A DNA stretch of 64,000 bases from Bimuria novae-zelandiae CBS 107.79 (lineage: Eukaryota > Ascomycota > Dothideomycetes > Pleosporales > Didymosphaeriaceae). The position numbers and the translations under genes were made by a program. The stretch is taken from contig ML976728.1 in assembly GCA_010015655.1 (NCBI GenBank), positions 148,140 to 212,139 on the forward strand, in the 5' to 3' direction. Of this stretch, positions 49,540 to 60,493 are shown piece by piece. Under the pieces are notes generated by a model. That model did no database searches. It saw nothing but the letters and a program-made list of their open reading frames with translations, and was not told the origin of the DNA. Numbering within the stretch: the first letter of the stretch is position 1; each line of letters opens with the position of its first letter.

Positions 49540-50785
49540 CAGTGCCAAGACATTAGTCTGTTGACACCGGACCCGCGTCGCGCATCCCCACCCAACCTCA
49601 ATCTTTTTAGCCTTCCACCAACCCACAATGCAACGCGAATTTGGCAGGGAAATTAGTAGCAATTAAGGGAGGAATAATAAATTAAGTAAATTGCAAAGAG
49701 CTAGGATATTATCTATAGTAAAGGCAAAAGAATTAAAAGCTTTAATTGCGTCGTGTTTTAGCTGTACACGGCAGACAATTTACAACACAATTAAGCGATA
49801 GAATAACCACAATACAACTAAATCTTTACCTCGATCTAGTTAGCTAAAGAAGCTTACACGCTAATAAGAATAATTACTCCTTTAAATCGCTCGCCAGCAC
49901 CCTAGAATTAAGTATACATAGCTAAAGGCTAAAGTTATAAGCGTACAGGTTTATTGTAAGACACTCTATCGGCTGCTTAAGAAACACTATATTACGAACT
50001 AGGTAGTAAAGAAGAGGCCTAAGCTCACTCTAGCACATGCAAGATTAAGGCGTTAATAGGCTTAGCAGATGCAGAATTTTAACTTTAAAAGCGTGACTTT
50101 TTCTAATAAGGTCTTAGCAGAGCGAGGCAAGGGAAAGAAGAGGATCTAGGTCTTTAGGACGCCACTCTAAAAATAGGATCACGATAAGATTGAAGAGGAG
50201 GATATTTAGAAGGGGATGGTACAGATGTTCTGGGCCTGCTTCTAGTATGAAGGTCGATCTGAACTCATCGCAATAGAACGAGATCCACAAGCTCTACGGA
50301 ATGGCTACAGTGCACGCTCATATATCTGGGCGCTAGAGGAAGGGCTCCTACCAGTATTAGATAAAGATACTATCTATCAGATAGATAATGCACTAATTCA
50401 TACCGCCCATAAGACGGCCCTCTAGCTAGAGGCAATAGACATTAAAGTTCTAGATTTTCCTCCTTACTTACCTAACCTTAATCTAATTAAGCACCTCTGG
50501 TAGGCACTTAAACAGAAGGTAATTAAATTACATCCGGAATTAGAGGACTAAGGGTGGCAGTAAATTAATAGAGACGCATTTATCAACGCTGCCCAAGAAG
50601 CTTAGCGAGCCCTGCCCCAGGGTCTCATAAAGAAGCTTATTAATTCTATACCAAGGAGAATACAGGCAGTAATAAAAGCTAGAGGCTAGCAAACAAAGTA
50701 CTAAAATAGCATTCAATTAAGGCCTTGAAATTACTGTCAAAAAAGTTGAAATTTTCGGTGTCAACAGACTAATGTCCTAGTACTG
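49540..50785 (+). mobile_element. Tc1/mariner-type DNA transposon I
   Basis: 1246 bp with inverted ends (CAGTGCCAAGACATTAGTCT left; CAGTACTAGGACATTAGTCT right, reverse complement), both followed by GTTGACACC, and TA outside (49538-49539, 50786-50787). The frame from ATG 49628 is followed by a helix-turn-helix region (SCFSCTRQTIYNTI) and a DDE_3 catalytic region: IYQIDNALIHTAHKT and DFPPYLPNLNLIKHLW. Stops are TAA/TAG. About 350 codons, the usual Tc1 transposase size. It is the only element here with a Tc1 rather than pogo type transposase. Confidence 0.88.
49628..50688 (+). pseudogene. Tc1-like transposase of element I
   Basis: Single frame with in-frame TAA/TAG codons (first TAA at 49664-49666), otherwise collinear from the N-terminal helix-turn-helix to the DDE region. 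The second Asp lies in QIDNALIH; the third acidic position should be near NLNLIKHLW, where Asn stands for the usual Asp, itself a G-to-A type change. Would be inactive. Confidence 0.8.
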
Positions 50786-52107
50786 TAAGAGGGGTAAACC
50801 TTACCGTCCATCTCTCTTTCTACCGTCCCTAGATTCCGATGGATGGTCGCGCCGTCCGTGGATGGTACACCTTCCACAATCTTGGCAGGATGGTATGTCT
50901 TGGCTGGATGGTACATTACGTGACCTCGGTTACGCGACCCCGCCGAGTGTCACTTCCACTAAGGCCCGTTGGTCCTCCGCGTTCCATACATGTTCAGATC
51001 CTAACATATAGTAATTAATAATAATAATTTTATAAACAGAATAGAATGCGTTAAAGTTAATATAAAAGTTTTTTACTTTTAGCTACTCTTTAAAATCTTA
51101 TTTATATGACAGCCTGCACTAATAACTATAATATTAGTAAACTCTTTATAGCTAACTTAATTAAAGGTAGGCTAAATCTAGATAGGGGAAAAAAGTTAGT
51201 AAAACACACCCTAAAGTTATCTAGAATAAGTTAAACTAAAGCATACTTGTCTAGTATAGCTAATAAGCTTATAGGTATAGCACCCTCGTAGGACACTATC
51301 TTACCCACTAGCACCTACTAATAGACGCGTCTATAAGTAATATAGTTAATATATTAGTACTTAATTATTACGCGTAGCAAGATTAGGCCCTAAAGGCTAA
51401 GCTTATTAAGTTAGTAAGTACGCACACCTAGGCTAATAAAGAACTAAAAAAGAGGTTAGAAAAGTAAGGAGGCAAGTTAAAAGGTAAAAAGAAATAAAAA
51501 TAGTATAAAAAAAGGCCTAAAACTTATATTATAAGCTTTAAAAGGACAAAACGTCTTAGTAAGCTAGCTAAAGAGGATTATGCTAGTATTAAAAATAATA
51601 GCTTTATTTTTAAAAAGCTTAGTCTACTTACGTTAATAACTAAGTAACTATAATAGGGATAGGGCTTCTTTTATTTTATTATTAAATTTAATAGCACACC
51701 TTTAACTCTTAGGAGTCTTTATTACGTAACTATTACCTAAAGGGCTGGCTAGCTTATTAAAATAAGAATAGAAATTAGATTATAAAGTTAAAAAAGTCTA
51801 GTCTAAAAGCGAGACGTTACAGCGCATAAAGTTAAGATAAGAAAAAAGAGAGTATAAAAAAGTAAGGTTTAGAAGCTAGGCAAGAAGTAATTTTATATAT
51901 ATAATAATAAGTGAACACACTAGCGCGAACACACCACTATATTAACTACTTATAGTAAAAATATAAAATTAGACACGCAAGAACGGAACTAGTAAAAGGT
52001 TTATAATAGTAAGAGAATTATAATTAGTTAATAAACTAATTACAAAGTTATATAGTAAGATAAGACATAGAGATCTTTCTTTATCCCTAATAAAGGAAAG
52101 GGAAGTA

Positions 52108-52268
52108 TATAATAAGCTACGCCTAGTTATTATTTTAGATCTTTAACCCTTAGTTATATAAATTCTAGATATATAAGTTTAATACTCGAAGCTTAACTTT
52201 AGACTCTTTATTAAATTTATAAGTATTCTTCTAGCACCTTTAGCTTCTTAAGCACCCAGCCCCTTACA
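52108..52268 (+). repeat. 3' LTR of element A
   Basis: 161 bp, TATAATAAGCTACGCC to CAGCCCCTTACA; followed by tttat, the target duplication shared with the left LTR. Confidence 0.8.
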
Positions 52269-52628
52269 TTTATTAGTTTAATTACCTTATAGCTTTCTAA
52301 TAGCGTAGATAGTTATGTCTTTAATTAACTAGACTTAGTTTTTTATTATCTAACCCTAGTTTAAATACTATATAGTGTACTTTTTTAAAGCACTTAGTAT
52401 TCTAATTTCTTAGCTTTTCTTTATTTTTAGTCTTAAAGGATAATTTAATAGCTTCTTTATTCTAAAAGTAGTTTAGTAGTAGTATCTTATTTATATTATA
52501 TAGGCCACCACCTCTTGCTTAATAACTATTAGTCTTATAGCTTTATCTTTTTATCTAGAGACTTAATAACGTTTAACCTAATGTTAGTTAATGCTTACGT
52601 AGGGATAGTATAGGGAGCTAATATAAAA

Positions 52629-52843
52629 TATAAGGGGCTAACCTTAAGGAGCAGATGCTATAAAATACTAAAAAGTTATATTAGCTAAGGAGCTCTAAAT
52701 GGGACTTAAAACTTAAGATAAGAGGGCAGCTTGGCGCGGATAATCTATTTAGCCAAGCTCGTGTCTAATTACTAATCGGACAATCGCGTGCTCAGGGGTT
52801 CCTGAGATTTTATTGAGGATCCTTTAGGATCTCACCCCTCACA
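52629..52843 (-). repeat. 5' LTR of element E (right)
   Basis: 215 bp, ends GATCTCACCCCTCACA followed by agcag. Less RIP-altered at its right end than the left copy. Confidence 0.8.
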
Positions 52844-52848
52844 AGCAG

Positions 52849-53775
52849 GTCTGTTAATAGCTTAATAATAAAGCTATAGGTAAAGTTAAAGTACCTATAA
52901 AAATTAGTAAAGTCTAAAACGAATTAGATATTATAGCAGCTCTTAGGCTCTAGCTATTTATTTATTATTTTAAATTATGATAAGTTTATTTCTTTTAGCG
53001 TAATAATGAATCCTAAAAACTTAACTAACTTAGTAGAGAACACGCACTTGCTAATCTTATAAAAAAGACTCTAATTAAGTCAACTCTCTAGTACCTACTT
53101 AATATAAGTATTATAATTACTCTTATCCTTTAATTATATACGGATATTGTTAAGATAGACTACGTAGGTATGCTTTAAAAGACTACTTAATACTTATTAT
53201 ATATAAGACTAAAAACTTACTAGTGTATTAGTAAGTCTAAATAGTATAATAAAGTATTTAAAGTAGCTAAAGTATTTATAGCGTGTTTTAAACGCTATTT
53301 TTACTTATTACCCTTTCTTATATAAAGCTTAAAATAGTCGTCGAGTTGGTCTAACTTTATAAAAACCTTTACTTAAGATAGTCTATCCACTATCTCGCTT
53401 ACAAGAGGTATAGGATAATGGTTCTTAATCATAACTTTATTTAGGCCCTTATAGTTAACGCAAGGTCGCATAGTACTATTAAATTTAAGTATAAATAGTA
53501 TTAAAGCTCTAATAAGAGATTTACTTAAATAGATATACCTCTTATTTTACGCTATATTAAGATATTCCTCGAATAGCTTTAGCTTCTTTTTAGAGAAGTT
53601 ATAAATTAGCGTATTAAAAAAAATTGCTTAATATATATAGCGTGGTCCGTAAGACTATTTCATTATAAGACCTTTATGTATTTCTTACTACAATTCATTT
53701 ACTACCAATATGGTTTTTCTAGTATATATTTTATTCTATTAGCGTTAAAAATATTATCTTTTATAAGAACGTATT
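52849..53775 (-). mobile_element. Gypsy relic F, right part (RT side), truncated
   Basis: Minus strand around 53520-53330 reads as the N-terminal half of a Gypsy RT through stops (ALRPCVNYKGLNK, IKNHYPIPLVSEIV). It continues into the RNase H side at 18481-19795 beyond the E insertion. The 5' end stops at about 53775, where MFS transporter coding sequence starts abruptly, so gag and the 5' LTR are missing. Confidence 0.65.
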
Positions 53776-53784
53776 TAGATTCCC

Positions 53785-54283
53785 TCATCGCAAACCAAGG
53801 AAAGCTTGTACCTGAGGCACGCTTGATGCCTATGATGATCGGATCCATTTTCTTTGCGGCAGGTCTATTCGTTATGGGATGGACATCTGCACTGGACATA
53901 CACTGGATCGGGTTCCGCGTTGGTGCTGCGTCGCTCGGTCTCGGGTTTTTCACCATCTTTCAAAGCGCTCTCAACTACCTTGTTGACACCTATCTCATGG
54001 TGGCCGCCAGTGCTCTTGCTGCAAATATGTTCATGCGCAGTGTGCTGGCCGCAGCTTTTCCTATGTTCGCAAATGCAAGTAAGTCCACTCGTCATTGATA
54101 TTGGCTGCTTGAGATATTCTTGCTAATGCGCTTCAAGTGTTTGACAGGCTTGGCCTCGATTGGGGAATGAGTCTACCTAGTTTCATCGCTGTTGCCATGA
54201 TCCCGATACCTTATCTGTTCTATATTTTTGGCAAGAGGATCCGAGCTGTCGGAAAGCGGTCGAAGTTGACTTATATTCCCTGA
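53785..54283 (+). pseudogene. MFS transporter, C-terminal fragment
   Basis: Exon up to 54078 encodes PEARLMPMMIGSIFFAAGL, MGWTS-, HWIGFRVGAASLGLGFFTIF and NYLVDTYLMVAASALAAN, the last transmembrane helices of fungal DHA1-type drug/polyamine transporters. A 59 nt intron (54079-54137; GTAAGT, TGCTAATG, CAAG) leads to MFDRLGLDWGMSL, IPIPYLFYIFGKRIRAVGK and a TGA at 54281-54283. The N-terminal two thirds are absent: upstream sequence is retroelement F. No damage in the retained part. It may have been the efflux pump of the polyketide cluster, separated by 40 kb of transposons, but that is inference. Confidence 0.82.
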
Positions 54284-54594
54284 GCTGGCTTCTAACTGCG
54301 TTGGGAAATTGTCTCATTGCTTTACATCTTTACCTATCACGAAGGGAGGTCACAACTTTACTATTCACTGGATAAACAACATTCTATTTTCCATCCTTCA
54401 TAATTCTTCAAACCCTTTATCATAGCAACCATCTATCAGCGGCGATATGAATCCGCTTCCGTTCTCAATGATCCAACAGGTCCTCTGAAAAGTCTCGCGC
54501 ATATTATACTAGATATATTAATCCTTGTTCCAGAAACACAGGATAATCAGAAATTTCTCCTAGGCGGATTGTCTGCTCATCTATGTTCAACAGT

Positions 54595-55507
54595 TCACGT
54601 TTCCTCGATTTCCTCCGCAACAGCCATGACCTCGTCCCACTGCTTCCACAACCGGTTCCGCTTATCAAAACCTGATACATCTGCCTCAAGCTCAGGATGG
54701 TTGTGGGGTGAAGATTCATAGAGCTTCTGAAGCGACACAGTTGCCTTCATTGGACGCTCGCGTGGAAGGCGGATCTTCAGTGTGATTGTGGACTTGACTA
54801 GTGCAATTGCAGAGTGCACTTTGCGGAAGCCGTCGAGGAAGTGGACAACGTGCCCCTCGTTAGTGATCTCAGCCGTGGCAATCTTCATCTTGCTGCACAG
54901 ATCTCTTTCCCAAGCCCTTGGTAGGGATGCTGAAAGAACGTAGATGATCAATCGGAATGAGATCAATACCGAAGGCACCTTTGAAAAGGAGTAATTTTAT
55001 GTCGTTCCACAAGGGAGCTGGAGCTCAGTCATAGAATATGCCACTTCGACGGCTTCACAGGCTATCGTGTACCTCACCCGCTCTGGGACCAAGAAATACG
55101 CCAGCGCCCGAACAAGAGCAGGGCTTTGTTCCAGGTATTGTCGATTGCTCAGTAGCTTGGTGAGGTGATATTTGGACCATGGCGAATTGAAGGAGTGGCG
55201 ATACACTTCAGTTTGATCGTCTAAAAATTCTTCAGCGACAGATTTTCGGGATCTCGCTATACATACTCTTTCCAGGTACGTTGCTCACCAATCACAACCT
55301 TTTCCTGTAGTTGTAGAGCGCGTATCTGATCCCTGATGCTCCTCAGGCGAGCGTCGGCATTCTGCCTTTTAGCATGGCAGCTAAGAAAAGTTAGTTATAT
55401 GTCTCAACACTATCGTAGTACAGTAGTTTTACGTACAATTGAACGGCCTGCTTCGCCTTTTCCATCTCGTCGAAGTCGGTCGGATGGATGTAGTTCAAAT
55501 CCGTCAT
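54595..55507 (-). pseudogene. Hypothetical fungal protein, frameshifted
   Basis: ATG at 55507 starts MTDLNYIHPTDFDEMEKAKQ; a 56 nt intron (55436-55381; GTACGT, CTAAC, TTAG) joins to CHAKRQNADARLRSIRDQIR, a probable coiled coil, then EQRTWKEYV. Here a one-base shift near 55260 is needed to continue in ARSRKSVAEEFLDDQTEVYR and SPWSKYHLTKLLS. Two more shifts (about 55015 and 54920) are needed to pass through LWNDIKLLLFKGAFG and into ERDLCSKMKIATAEITNEG, STITLKIRLP and the end WKQWDEVMAVAEEIEET. Roughly 260 residues. No named domain recognised. A related fragment lies at 60494-60751. Three shifts in a gene with no stop-type mutations suggest decay other than RIP. Confidence 0.6.
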
Positions 55508-56056
55508 TCTGTCGCGCTCGTATATGCCAACGTGACAGGATCGCGTGGGTTAAGCAGGGGAGATTTTGGAGAGTGATAAACAAGAAGCCGGGCCTATAAT
55601 AGTGGACTCGAGAATGCCAAGAAGCGCTAACGAGGGTGACTAACTTTAGAGGATTAGCGCTGTGAATAACGAAGCAGGGACGTGCACGCCATACTAGAAC
55701 ACAGCCAGCCTCAGGATAGAGGTAATATAGGCCTTTCGAAATGTTTCCTTTACACTGTTAGCTGAGTGACGTATATATATATTCAATTAAAGAATATCCT
55801 ACATTGTATGCTCGAGTTACTCCTGGTGCCCTGTGCAAACAATAACTTTGTGATTGTAGTTCTCACTTACTCACAAACAATTTTGCTATTCTTCCGTTGT
55901 CATAAAACGAAATAAACAAAGAGCCACCAACGATAGTTTCCACTTGTACGTTAGAAGTGTGTATTATTTACAGTTCTAACTACTTGATTACACTTGACAG
56001 GTTCAAACGCCTCCCATACGCCCAAGAAACGCCGAATCATGTCACAGACACTACCT
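55508..56056. other. Intergenic
   Basis: About 550 bases between two minus-strand genes; AT-rich in its middle with a short TATATATATAT run near 55770. It would hold the aminotransferase terminator and the hypothetical gene's promoter. No specific signal is claimed. Confidence 0.4.
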
Positions 56057-57505
56057 CTACAGTTCCGCCGCTACCGCCTCCAACGACTCCCCAAATATCC
56101 GGCAAGCTTCCTGCATCTCCTGCTCACTAATCGTAAGCGGCGGAATGAACCTCAGCACGTCGAACACTGAGGTACTGAGGAGTAGCATGTCGCGCTTGAC
56201 GCACTCCTGTACAACCTTAGGGGCGATCTGTCCTCCTCCCCCCTTCTTCCTTGCCGCCTCGTTCTGAGATTGCGCAATCACGTCCGCGTCCTGGAATTGA
56301 ACGCCGACCATCAAGCCTCGTCCACGAATATCCTGGATAAGCTTTCCAGCCTTGCTGCCAGAGTTCTTGAGGTCGTTCAAGAAGCCGAACAGCTGTTGCG
56401 AGCGCGCGGCGACGTTGTCCAAAACCTTTTCCTCGCGGAAGACTTCGATGACGGCTTTGGCGGCTGCACAGGCTACAGCATTACCTGCGTAGGTGCCACC
56501 CATGGTTCCGGGTTTCTGGCGGCCCATGAGTTCGTTCGTGCTTGCGATACCGCTGAGCGGGAACCCATTCGCGATACCCTTAGCGAAAATGAGGACATCA
56601 GGACGGACGCCGCTTTCCTCGACGGCAAACATAGTGCCCGTTCGACCCATTCCGGATTGCACCTCGTCGCAAATGAGCAATGTTCCATGCTCATCGCATA
56701 CCTTGCGGAGACCGTGGAGGAAGGCTGGAGGCGCTGGTACGTAGCCACCCTCGCCCAGAACTGGCTCCAGAATGATTGCGGCAGTATCGGAAGGGGCGGT
56801 TTGTTGTGAAAGGGTGAGCTTGAGTTGAAAGAGAGCCATCTCGACGAGTTCATCGATGGGAGTATCTGCAGGTAGTCCAAATTGCGAGTAGTAAGGGAAT
56901 GCGGTGGCAAAGATGCCGGGCATAAGTGGGCCGTGGCCTTCACCATAGATGGTCTTGCTTCGTGTCATGGCTGCAGTAGCTGATGTCCGCCCGTGGTACG
57001 AGCCTTGCATTACAATAATGTTCTGTTTCTTGGTGGCTGCCCTTGCAAGCTTCACAGCAGCTTCCACCGCCTCGGCGCCGGAGTTCCATAGGAAGACAGT
57101 GTCCAGGGAAGGATGTGGGAGAATGGGGATTAGCTCCTTGAGGAGAGCGATCTGAGTGGCATTGAAGCCAATGTTGACTTGCGCATGCGTCAACTTCATG
57201 CACTGTTTGGCGGCGGCCTCGCTGACTTTCGGATGGCAGTGGCCCAAATTGACGACGCCGATGCCGGACGTCATGTCAAGCAACTTCTTCCCTTGGTCGG
57301 TAATAACATAGGTTCCCTTTCCTTCTTCAAGTACATGTTTTGTGAGTCGTCCGATACCCTTTGCGATGTGTTGCTCGCCAAAGGCAGCGGCATCAACGGT
57401 TGGTTCATTGGCGTGAGGCATGCTGACTGAGAAAGCGCGCTTGGATGGAGGGACTGAGGAGGCGATTGCCCTCCGCAGAGCGGGCGCACCTTTGTGGAGA
57501 GCCAT
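56057..57505 (-). CDS. Class III PLP aminotransferase, likely mitochondrial 4-aminobutyrate aminotransferase-like
   Basis: 482 codons, one exon, no damage. Residues 1-29 are rich in Arg, Ser and Ala with no acidic residue (RRAIASSVPPSKRAFSVSM), a likely mitochondrial presequence. Class III fold-type I hallmarks follow: GIGVVNLGHCHP (81-92), NSGAEAVEAAVKLAR (141-155), GSYHGRTSATAAMT (168-181), EPVLGEGGYVP (247-257), CDEVQSGMGRTG with the cofactor Asp280, and the PLP lysine Lys309 in FAKGIANGFPLSG. The closest recognisable group is bacterial-type GabT and related fungal omega-aminotransferases, which move an amino group from GABA or a similar omega-amino acid to a keto acid; acetylornithine or other omega-amino substrates cannot be excluded. 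A pogo-type transposon ends 144 bp upstream of the ATG, so the promoter is probably altered. Confidence 0.93.
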   Translation of the reverse strand: MALHKGAPALRRAIASSVPPSKRAFSVSMPHANEPTVDAAAFGEQHIAKGIGRLTKHVLEEGKGTYVITDQGKKLLDMTSGIGVVNLGHCHPKVSEAAAKQCMKLTHAQVNIGFNATQIALLKELIPILPHPSLDTVFLWNSGAEAVEAAVKLARAATKKQNIIVMQGSYHGRTSATAAMTRSKTIYGEGHGPLMPGIFATAFPYYSQFGLPADTPIDELVEMALFQLKLTLSQQTAPSDTAAIILEPVLGEGGYVPAPPAFLHGLRKVCDEHGTLLICDEVQSGMGRTGTMFAVEESGVRPDVLIFAKGIANGFPLSGIASTNELMGRQKPGTMGGTYAGNAVACAAAKAVIEVFREEKVLDNVAARSQQLFGFLNDLKNSGSKAGKLIQDIRGRGLMVGVQFQDADVIAQSQNEAARKKGGGGQIAPKVVQECVKRDMLLLSTSVFDVLRFIPPLTISEQEMQEACRIFGESLEAVAAEL

Positions 57506-57648
57506 GGTGAAAAACTAGAGTGCGTGTACCTCGTGTGCGACAGATGGTACAGCGATATTTATGTAAGTCTGGGCGTCACCGGCGTGTAACGGGCATGTTT
57601 GCAATTCGGCGTTTGCTAGCGTGATGTCATCCTTCGCGAAGGGGACTA

Positions 57649-59760
57649 ACGTGTCCGTGCACTCAACGCCCGGATTCAGTCAACGCCCCGCTAAACACCA
57701 TAACACCTTAATTAAAATAACGCTATATATCTAATATAATTACTATTATTACACTATTTTATAGTAGAGTGCTACATTAATGCTTGCGACTAACCTATAC
57801 TATTTATATTTATATAGAAGCTTAACGTTGCGGCCGCGCTGCGTAGTTTTAGTTAGAGCTACTAATACGGCACCTAAGGTGTCTATAGTAAGTATAGCGT
57901 TAACCACACGTTTCTAACGCTTATTACTCTATGTAAATGGCTAAGAGGCCTTTCTCTTACCCTTTTAGGCAGATTGTAGAGCTTTTGCTGCGTCACGAGC
58001 CTCCTTTTCGCGAGCACGCTCTGCTGCCTTCTTAGCCCTCTCCTTCTCTCTGGCTACCTTGGCTGCCTCCTGCGCCACACGCTTCTCCTCTGCAATCTTC
58101 TTCTTGCACAGCTTAGCTGCCTTCTTTAACTTAGCTATCTTAGCTTTTTAAAGTCTCCGCTCCTTCTCCTCTTGCTCCTTTATAAACTAACGTACACGTG
58201 CCTCCCTAACCTTTCTTAGTAACTAGAAAACTGCACCTCTATAGTATTCTTAATATTACTAAAGGTTAAGAGGCTTGCCCTTCTTCTTATGCCTCTTTTT
58301 AACTAATAGCGCCTCCTTTAGCCCGTTAATTTTATAGCGAAGGAGCTTGTTTTAAACAGAGATATAGTAGAGTGAGCGGCTAAGCTTCTGCGCGTCCTTA
58401 CTACTCTGGTCCTCTATTGCAGATCGCACAAGGCGATCCAGTTTACGCCAGTCAGATCTGCTAAGTGCTGACGTAGAGCTCTCTCGCGATACCTGCTCAT
58501 CTAGGGTAGTGTTAGTGAACCTTTTGAGTATAACCTCTAGATTGAATGGTGATATACTAGTTACTTTAAAAGACTTGAGTATTATCTCCTCCTTAAAGGA
58601 GCTTATCCACGCTTTCTAGAAAAGGGGGAAGAAGTCGCCTTTCTTAATTAAGAGCAGGCCTTGGCTCTTTTAGAGGTAGGTTATAAGCTTAGCTAAGTAG
58701 GCTAATGAGAGAGGCTTAAAGAGCACTATATTAAGTAGCTAAAGGGTGTAGGTTAAATAAGGGGGTAAGATAGCTAGGAGAATCCTATTCTAATTATAAT
58801 AGTTAATAAAATCTATAGTAACATGGGATCCATGGCCATTAAGGATAAGTAGCTAGTAGGATTATTAAGCTTTTGCCTTTGTATAGCGATTAAACACCTG
58901 CTCAAGCCAGGCAAGGCTGATATCGTTATTTGTCTAGCCTAACGGCGATAAGGTGATGTGCACGCCATGCTTTCCTGCCTTAATATCCTTAACCTAGCTT
59001 GATTGTATAGCCTTGTTGGTAGCCTAATAGATAAGGCTTGGCGGTAAGGCTGCTCCATCCGCGCATACACATGCTAGGATGGTAATCCATTCACAAGACC
59101 CATCTTGGAGAGATGCTCTAACCTCCTTCTTCTCCCACATCCGTCTGCTAAACACCCGTTTTAATCTACTAATAATACTAATTAAGCAGCCCTTTTCATC
59201 TATATTATACGTATAACGAGGCTTAATGTCGTATTCCTTTATTTTATCACGTAGGAAGTTAAAATATAGGCTAAATTTATCCCCTAAGTTAGCGTTATAG
59301 TAATTACTGTCTATACTAGCTACTTATCAAGAAATTAGATAGATGCTATGTTAGTTAATAAAGCGCGTGACCTAGCTCTCGCTTACTAGCTCCTTAGCTA
59401 TTATTAACGCGAAATTTTGTATTATCTCTCTTATAGGTAGCAAGTGACGCGCGGTGAGCCCTTCTATATAGGTAATAAGCTCCTGCTCTTGCTAGGGACT
59501 AAGTTTCTATTAGTTAAACCCCGTAGTAGTATATAACGTTTAAATTACTTAGTGCCTTTGTAATAGCGTACTTTAATTAACGCTATACTTGCTAGCTACT
59601 TTAGTATAAGAAAATAATTCTCCGGGCCTTAGTAATTCTATTTCTTTAATTATAACTATAATTAAGCTCATGTTAGTGGCGTTATGGCACGTTAAAAGTT
59701 GGGGTGGTTTGTGTTCCGCGGGGCGTTGACTGAATCCGGGCGTTGAGTGCACGGACACGT
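57649..59760 (-). mobile_element. Pogo-type DNA transposon L upstream of the aminotransferase
   Basis: 2112 bp with about 43 bp perfect inverted repeats beginning ACGTGTCCGTGCACTCAACG and TA on both sides (57647-57648, 59761-59762). The minus strand carries a decayed transposase: LNGHGSHVTIDFIN with catalytic Asp/His-Gly-Ser-His region near 58850, PPYLTYTLQLLN third motif near 58750, upstream ILACVCADGAALPP near 59080, and a Lys/Ala/Glu-rich C-terminal coiled coil (58150-57968; KKAAERAREKEARDAAK). Stops throughout. Ends are perfectly conserved while the interior is damaged. Confidence 0.87.
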
Positions 59761-59775
59761 TAACTTATTATGCTA

Positions 59776-60044
59776 TGCAAAAGACCGTACCGACCCACTT
59801 CCTGCGTATATTAAGGCACGACTAAGTAGATTTCAGTATAGCTGGCTTTATCTATTTCTAAAGCTATATATCTTTATAACCCCTGTATAATAAACTTTAA
59901 AAACCTAGTCGGGTATAGAGTTAACCTACCTCCATTTTATATAAAAAATCTAGAACGTTTTATCCCCTACTTATAGAGATAAAAGAGAGATAAATATTCT
60001 TACCTCTAATTCGCCAGGTGGGTGGGTCGGTACGGTCTTTTGCA
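59776..60044. mobile_element. MITE-like element M
   Basis: 269 bp whose ends are inverted repeats of TGCAAAAGACCGTACCGACC (plus CAC), with an AT-rich non-coding interior. Flanking bases do not show a clear duplication. It lies 14 bp from transposon L. Size and structure fit a miniature inverted-repeat element; the mobilising transposase is not in this window. Confidence 0.6.
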
Positions 60045-60493
60045 AAGCACCGATAGCGTGTTCGCTTTGCGCCGGCCCGAAAGCACGTCCCTAACTGAAC
60101 AGAACAGTCAACTATGTCGTCCATCTTCTCCATTCTCTCCATCTACAGCCAGTGTTGCCCGTCGGGCAGATGTGAGAAAATGAAATCCGATTTCCGACTC
60201 CTATACGTTGGGCTTTTGGGCAGGCCACTTATAGCTCGTGAATGTCCGGACCGCCGAACTATTCATACATTCATTCAACATTAAAAACTTGAAAGTTATG
60301 TCCTCACTTACAACCACTTCTAGTTTTGCGCTCATATCCTTTGGGCTAAAGCTCATTGTTATAATCTTTCTATTCTTGCCCTTATTTACTCTCCACTCGC
60401 CCAATGCATTTTCCTAACACGCGGTGCGCCATGGAAGTGGAGCAAGGCCAAAGTCGTCACTGGAGTTAAGAGAAAAGGTGCAGATGGAGAGCG

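Larger units (their letters stand above)
49301..51006. repeat. Solo LTR J, split by transposon I
   Basis: Begins TGTTAAAATCCC, ends GATCCTAACA, with tatag duplicated (49296-49300, 51007-51011). Without I and one TA it is about 458 bp. The TGTTA...TAACA ends resemble Copia-type LTRs, but the family cannot be decided without internal sequence. Confidence 0.75.
25116..52268 (+). mobile_element. Gypsy element A, split by B, C, D, K and J
   Basis: 161 bp LTRs at 25116-25276 and 52108-52268, flanked by tttat on both sides (25111-25115 and 52269-52273). Own sequence: 25116-28240, 35690-37711, 44158-44182, 45977-46257, 48524-49300 and 51007-52268. Plus-strand pol can be followed through stops: RT core near 27880-28010 (YIN-VL-EYLNNYYLAYINNIL; the catalytic pair is Asn-Asn at 27985-27990), RNase H at about 35850-36150, integrase at about 36820-37220 and a linker reaching the C insertion. 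After removing the insertions the order is contiguous and matches element B in reverse complement. No gag or pol frame is open; damage is dominated by C-to-T/G-to-A. Confidence 0.85.
19796..52843 (-). mobile_element. Gypsy element E, outer layer of the nest, split by element A
   Basis: Paired 215 bp LTRs (19796-20010 and 52629-52843) with TG...CA-derived ends and an exact 5 bp duplication agcag outside. E itself occupies 19796-25115 and about 52269-52843; everything between is element A and its own insertions. Minus-strand pol remains include an RT core at about 22900-22770 (INxILRKFLDDFYMTYL) in which the YxDD aspartates have become Asn-Asn (22805-22800), a G-to-A change. No frame survives. 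Gag would lie on the right-hand side, at 23.9-25.1 kb and 52.3-52.6 kb. Confidence 0.82.
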
